From NCBI GenBank assembly GCA_020200995.1, contig JAIVHQ010000319.1, positions 1-9,432 on the forward strand: a DNA stretch of 9,432 nucleotides. Direction: 5' to 3'. The notes below the pieces were generated by a model. That model did no database searches. It was not told where the DNA came from and saw only the letters and a program-made list of their open reading frames with translations. Within the stretch, counting starts at the first letter, position 1. The number at the start of each line of letters is the position of its first letter. The position numbers and the translations under genes are program-made. The DNA comes from Flavobacteriales bacterium. Lineage in GTDB: Bacteria > Bacteroidota > Bacteroidia > Flavobacteriales_D > Cryomorphaceae. Below, piece by piece: positions 5,892 to 9,432 of the stretch.

Positions 5892-8346
5892 ATGGACAAA
5901 TATTCCTTTCTCGGCAACACCTCAACAGAATGGATTGAGGAACAATATGAAAAATACCGTAAAAATCCCGAAAGCATTGCAGGAGACTGGGCGCATTTCT
6001 TCGCCGGTTTCGACTTTTCAAAAGAGCAATACGGTGCCGACGGGGCGATCCCCGAAAATGTAGTCAAAGAATTTCGCGTACTCGACCTCATTCAGGGGTA
6101 TCGGTCACGAGGCCATCTTTTTACAAAGACCAACCCGGTGCGCGAACGCCGCAAGTACAGCCCCACTCTCGACATCGAAAATTTTGGATTGGAGGAAGGT
6201 GATTTGGATACCGTGTTTCAAGCGGGCGAAGATGTCGGTCTGGGTCCTGTGACCCTCAGAGAAATAATTGATCACCTCGTTGAAACGTATTGTCAGAGCA
6301 TCGGGATTGAGTACAACTACATCCGCCACCCGGAACGTGTCAAATGGATTCGCGAGAACATCGAGCTGAAAAATCGCCCGCAGTTTACCATCGAGGAGAA
6401 GCGCATCATTTTTAATATGCTGAACAGGGCCACGGCCTTTGAGCAGTTTTTGCAAAAGAAGTTTGTAGGCCAAAAGCGCTTTTCGATGGAAGGTGGCGAG
6501 GCCCTGATGCCGGCCCTGCACGCCCTTGTTCAGCGCGGCTCGCGCTATGGGGTGACTGAAATGGTGTTCGGTATGGCCCACCGCGGCAGGCTTAACATTC
6601 TGGGCAACATCTTCAAGAAAGAATTCAAACGAATTTTTAGCGAATTTGCCGGAAAGGAATACGAGGATGACGGCATAGAAGAATTTGACGGTGATGTGAA
6701 ATACCACTTGGGTTACAGCACCGTGATTAAAGCTGACGACGGGAAGCCGATCCGCTGTACCATGGCACCCAACCCCTCGCACCTCGAGGCGGTAAGTCCG
6801 GTGGTGCAGGGGCTGGCCCGCGCCAAAATCGACAACGAACTTCACGACGAGCACGCCATCCTCCCCATACTCATCCACGGTGATGCGGCCATTGCCGGGC
6901 AGGGCGTGATCTACGAAGTGATCCAGATGGCCCAGCTACAAGGCTACCGCGCCGGCGGCACCATCCACATCGTGATCAACAACCATCTATCAAAAAGAGC
7001 TGCTCGACGCAGGTGTAATTTCCAAAAAGGGAATAAAAACGATTCAGGACAAGTTCGACAAGCTGCTCGAAGATCATTTCGAACTTGCGAAAGACATTCC
7101 GAAAAACTACGTGCGCAATTTTATGGAAGACACCTGGTCGGACATGGTGTTCTCGCGCCCCGTGGATTTCGAAACGTCTCCCGACACGAGTTACGACAAG
7201 AAAAAACTGACAGCACTGGCTAAAAAATTCAACACCCTGGCCAAGGATAAGACTTTTTTTCGCAAGGTACAGAAGCTGATGAAAGACCGCCTGAAAATGG
7301 TGGAAGAAGACCGCCTGGACTGGGCCATGGGAGAATTGCTGGCTTACGCCACACTGCTTGAGGAGGGCCATCCCGTGCGTATATCGGGACAGGATGTGGA
7401 GCGCGGCACCTTCTCGCACCGCCACGCGGTGATCAAAACCGAAGACGCCGAAGAAACTTACCTCCCATTAAACCATCTCAGCGAGACCCAGGGTAAGTTT
7501 ACCATTTACAATTCCCTGCTTTCGGAATACGCCGTGCTCGGATTCGACTACGGCTATGCCTTTGCCACACCGCAGGGGCTTACCGTTTGGGAAGCCCAAT
7601 TCGGTGACTTCTTCAATGGTGCTCAAATCGTTATCGACCAATTCATCAGCGCTGCCGAAGTAAAGTGGCGGGCCATGAACGGCATTGTGATGCTGCTGCC
7701 CCACGGCTATGAGGGCCAGGGTTCGGAGCACTCGAGTGCCCGGATCGAGCGATTTTTGCAGCAATGCGCGGAGTACAATATGCAAGTGTGCAATGCCACC
7801 ACGCCTGCCAACTATTTCCACCTCTTGCGCCGACAACTCAAGCGACAGTTTCGCAAACCGCTCGTGGTATTCACTCCCAAAAAGCTGCTGCGATACCCGA
7901 AAGCAGTATCTACCATGGCCGAAATGGCCGAGGGCAGGTTCAAAGAAGTACTCGACGACCCCAATGTAAAAGTTAAGGATGTGGACACCGTTGTGCTCTG
8001 CTCCGGCAAAATATATTACGAAATTCTCGAAGAAAAGGAGAAGACTGAGAGCGGCGAAAACATGGCCGTGGTGCGAGTGGAGCAGCTCTATCCGCTTCCG
8101 CAAAAACAGCTAAACGCAGTGCTCAAGCGCTACACCAAAGCCAAGCATTACATCTGGATGCAGGAAGAGCCTGCCAACATGGGTGCGTGGTACTACATGG
8201 CTGTAAATTTCCGCGACGTGAAGCTGGAGTGCATCGCACCCAACCCCACAGCGAGCCCCGCTCCCGGGTCAAGCCAAACCTGGGCACACCGCCACAAGGC
8301 CAACCTGGACAACCTATTCAAATTTGCCAAACAACCTGTTAAATAA
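5892..8346 (+). pseudogene. odhA (sucA): 2-oxoglutarate dehydrogenase E1, broken by an internal deletion with frameshift
   Basis: E1 decarboxylates 2-oxoglutarate with ThDP and passes the succinyl group to E2. Codons 1-364 (5892-6983) are in one frame: the N-terminal E2-contact segment (SFLGNTSTEWIEEQYEKY), GMAHRGRLN (His230), NPSHLE (His297), and the Mg-ThDP pair Asp331 (IHGDAA) and Asn364 (VINN), spaced as Asp333 and Asn366 in E. coli SucA. From 6985 to 8346 the homology continues one frame over, starting IYQKELLDAG, through the pyrimidine-binding and C-terminal domains (SGQDVERGTFSHRHAV, GYEGQGSEHSSAR, QEEPANMGAWY). The two parts add up to about 817 codons, against 933 in E. coli. The missing block corresponds to about 95 E. 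coli residues, from QVGF to just before IYADKL, including the HGHNE motif. As written, translation leaves the frame after Asn364 and stops at 7221-7223 (443 aa). An ATG at 7111 could open the second part. No transposon marks the junction. It may be an assembly error. Confidence 0.9.
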
Positions 8347-8355
8347 AATCCCTCC

Positions 8356-9432
8356 ATGTTCGAAATGAAAGTGCCCAGCCCGGGCGAATCTATCTCCGAA
8401 GTCGAAATTGCCGCATGGCTCGTTTCCGATGGAGATTATGTCGAAAAAGACCAGGCCATCGCCGAGATCGACTCTGACAAAGCCACCCTGGAGCTCCCCG
8501 CAGAAGTGGCGGGAATTATCAGCCTCAAAGCCGAAGAAGGCGACACCGTAGCCGTGGGCGACGTGGTATGCCACATCGACACCGATGCCGAAAAGCCCGA
8601 AAGTGACGGCGATGATGAGGCTGATGAAAAATCGGATGCGGAAGAAGAGAAGAAGGAAAAAAGCGAAGACGAAAAAGAAGAAAAAGAGTCAGCGTCGAAG
8701 CAAGACGATAAGAAAGAAGACAAGAAAGCCGCCAAAGACGAGGACAAAGAAAAAGTCTCATCCGACGACGGAAAGACCAAGCATGCCGAGGGCCATCCCT
8801 CGCCCGCCGCAAGGAAAATGATGGAGGAGAACGGTGTCTCAGCATCGAAGGTAAAAGGCACGGGCATGGGCGGACGCATTACCAAGCAGGACGTGGTAGA
8901 CGCCATGGCCGGCGGATTTGACGCAAGTGCGGCCTCAGGTTGGGGCGGCACCCGCGACGCCGAGCGTAAGCGCATGAGCATGATGCGCCGCAAAATTGCC
9001 GAAAGGCTGGTGGGCGTGAAAAACGAAACGGCCATGCTCACCACCTTCAATGAGGTGAACATGAAGCCGATTATGGACATGCGCACCAAGTACAAAGAGC
9101 TGTTTAAAGAACACCACGGAGTGGGCCTTGGATTTATGTCGTTCTTCACCAAAGCGGTGACCGAAGCCCTCAACCTGTTTCCCTCCGTAAACGCCATGAT
9201 CGACGGCGATGAAATGGTGCTCCACAACTACGCCGATATCGGAATTGCCGTGAGTTCTCCGAAAGGCCTGATGGTACCCGTAGTTCGCAATGCGGAGCAA
9301 ATGAGCCTCGCCGAAATCGAATCTGAAATAAAACGCCTCGCCGTGAAAGCCCGCGATGGAAAAATCACCATTGACGAGATGCAGGGCGGCACCTTTACCA
9401 TCACCAATGGAGGTGTGTTCGGCTCTATGATG
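8356..9432 (+). CDS. odhB (sucB): 2-oxoglutarate dehydrogenase E2 (dihydrolipoyl succinyltransferase), 3' end outside window
   Basis: The start is ATG 8356, 9 bp after the odhA stop codon, and the frame is open to the right edge (359 codons). Residues 1-77 form a lipoyl domain, with Lys42 in EIDSDKATLE as the lipoylation site. Residues 80-143 are an extremely charged linker (28 Asp/Glu and 17 Lys of 64). Residues 146-183 form the E1/E3-binding domain (HPSPAARKMMEENG, GTGMGGRITKQDV). From about 203 the catalytic acyltransferase domain begins (RKRMSMMRRKIAERL, FNEVNM, FMSFFTKAVTEAL, IGIAVSSPKGLMVPV, TFTITNGGVFGSMM). The active-site HxxxDG would lie beyond the window. E2 forms the core of the complex, carries the acyl group on its lipoyl arm and transfers it to CoA. 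FNEVNM and adjacency to odhA favour the 2-oxoglutarate type over pyruvate or branched-chain E2. It is presumably co-transcribed with odhA. A 263-codon minus-strand frame over this gene is a shadow. Confidence 0.93.
   Translation, partial: MFEMKVPSPGESISEVEIAAWLVSDGDYVEKDQAIAEIDSDKATLELPAEVAGIISLKAEEGDTVAVGDVVCHIDTDAEKPESDGDDEADEKSDAEEEKKEKSEDEKEEKESASKQDDKKEDKKAAKDEDKEKVSSDDGKTKHAEGHPSPAARKMMEENGVSASKVKGTGMGGRITKQDVVDAMAGGFDASAASGWGGTRDAERKRMSMMRRKIAERLVGVKNETAMLTTFNEVNMKPIMDMRTKYKELFKEHHGVGLGFMSFFTKAVTEALNLFPSVNAMIDGDEMVLHNYADIGIAVSSPKGLMVPVVRNAEQMSLAEIESEIKRLAVKARDGKITIDEMQGGTFTITNGGVFGSMM

Noticed and set aside
6105..6878. A 257-codon minus-strand frame
   Set aside because: It lies antisense to well-conserved E1 coding sequence, and its translation has no recognisable motif.
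6978..6995. Programmed ribosomal frameshift in odhA
   Set aside because: There is no slippery heptamer or pseudoknot at the join, and a frameshift would not restore the roughly 95 missing residues.
6978..6995. Insertion element or intron scar in odhA
   Set aside because: No inverted repeats, target-site duplication or extra sequence is present. Sequence is missing rather than inserted.
6984..7223. The 79-residue tail after VINN as a natural alternative C-terminus of E1
   Set aside because: The tail is Arg/Lys-rich out-of-frame sequence, while the other frame over the same bases encodes clear E1 homology.
8436..9227. A 263-codon minus-strand frame, Ser/Phe-rich
   Set aside because: It is antisense to a clear odhB. 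Its Ser/Phe richness is the reverse complement of the Lys/Glu-rich linker.

Overview
The window looks like a chromosomal segment of a member of the Bacteroidota (Bacteroidetes). The evidence is a type IX secretion (T9SS) C-terminal sorting domain, promoter-like elements of the TTG-N17-TAnnTTTG type, no Shine-Dalgarno motif in front of most starts, and clearly Bacteroidetes-like protein families. All supported genes are on the + strand. The long minus-strand reading frames are shadows. I see no phage, insertion sequence, CRISPR array, tRNA or rRNA.

Layout. (1) 1-738: the 3' end of a secreted T9SS cargo protein with an Ig/PKD-like segment, a Cys/His 'CHVPPGNP' module and a type A sorting domain, closed by a strong intrinsic terminator (773-804). 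(2) 883-3064: a well-formed promoter, then a TPR-type lipoprotein (start placed at 934) and, 7 bp downstream, a multi-spanning inner-membrane protein of unknown function. (3) 3065-3473: an intergenic stretch of about 400 bp holding an 8-bp inverted repeat and a 36-codon Lys/Ala-rich mini-gene (3297-3407). (4) 3474-5716: a secreted M61-family metallopeptidase with a PDZ domain, overlapping by ATGA a small helical protein of unknown function. (5) 5717-5891: a short intergenic region with a 9-bp direct repeat, a -7 promoter element and a leader hairpin. (6) 5892-9432: odhA-odhB, the E1 and E2 components of the 2-oxoglutarate dehydrogenase complex (TCA cycle). odhB runs off the right edge.

The most notable observation is in odhA. 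The reading frame is sound up to the ThDP/Mg-binding Asn-Asn (6983). The next 1-2 bases then join, out of frame, to sequence that in the family lies roughly 94-95 codons further on. About 280 bp of the ThDP domain is missing and the frame is shifted, so the gene as written encodes no functional E1. This is either a real inactivating deletion or an assembly error. Because E1 is a core TCA-cycle enzyme and the downstream E2 looks intact, I lean towards an assembly or strain-mixture artefact, but the sequence alone cannot decide.

The rest is mostly ordinary housekeeping and envelope-protein content. I do not see convincing evidence of a new multi-gene system. The secondary points of interest are a very highly charged E2 linker, the Cys/His module of the T9SS protein, the His-rich motifs of the TPR lipoprotein family and the untracked 36-aa gene.
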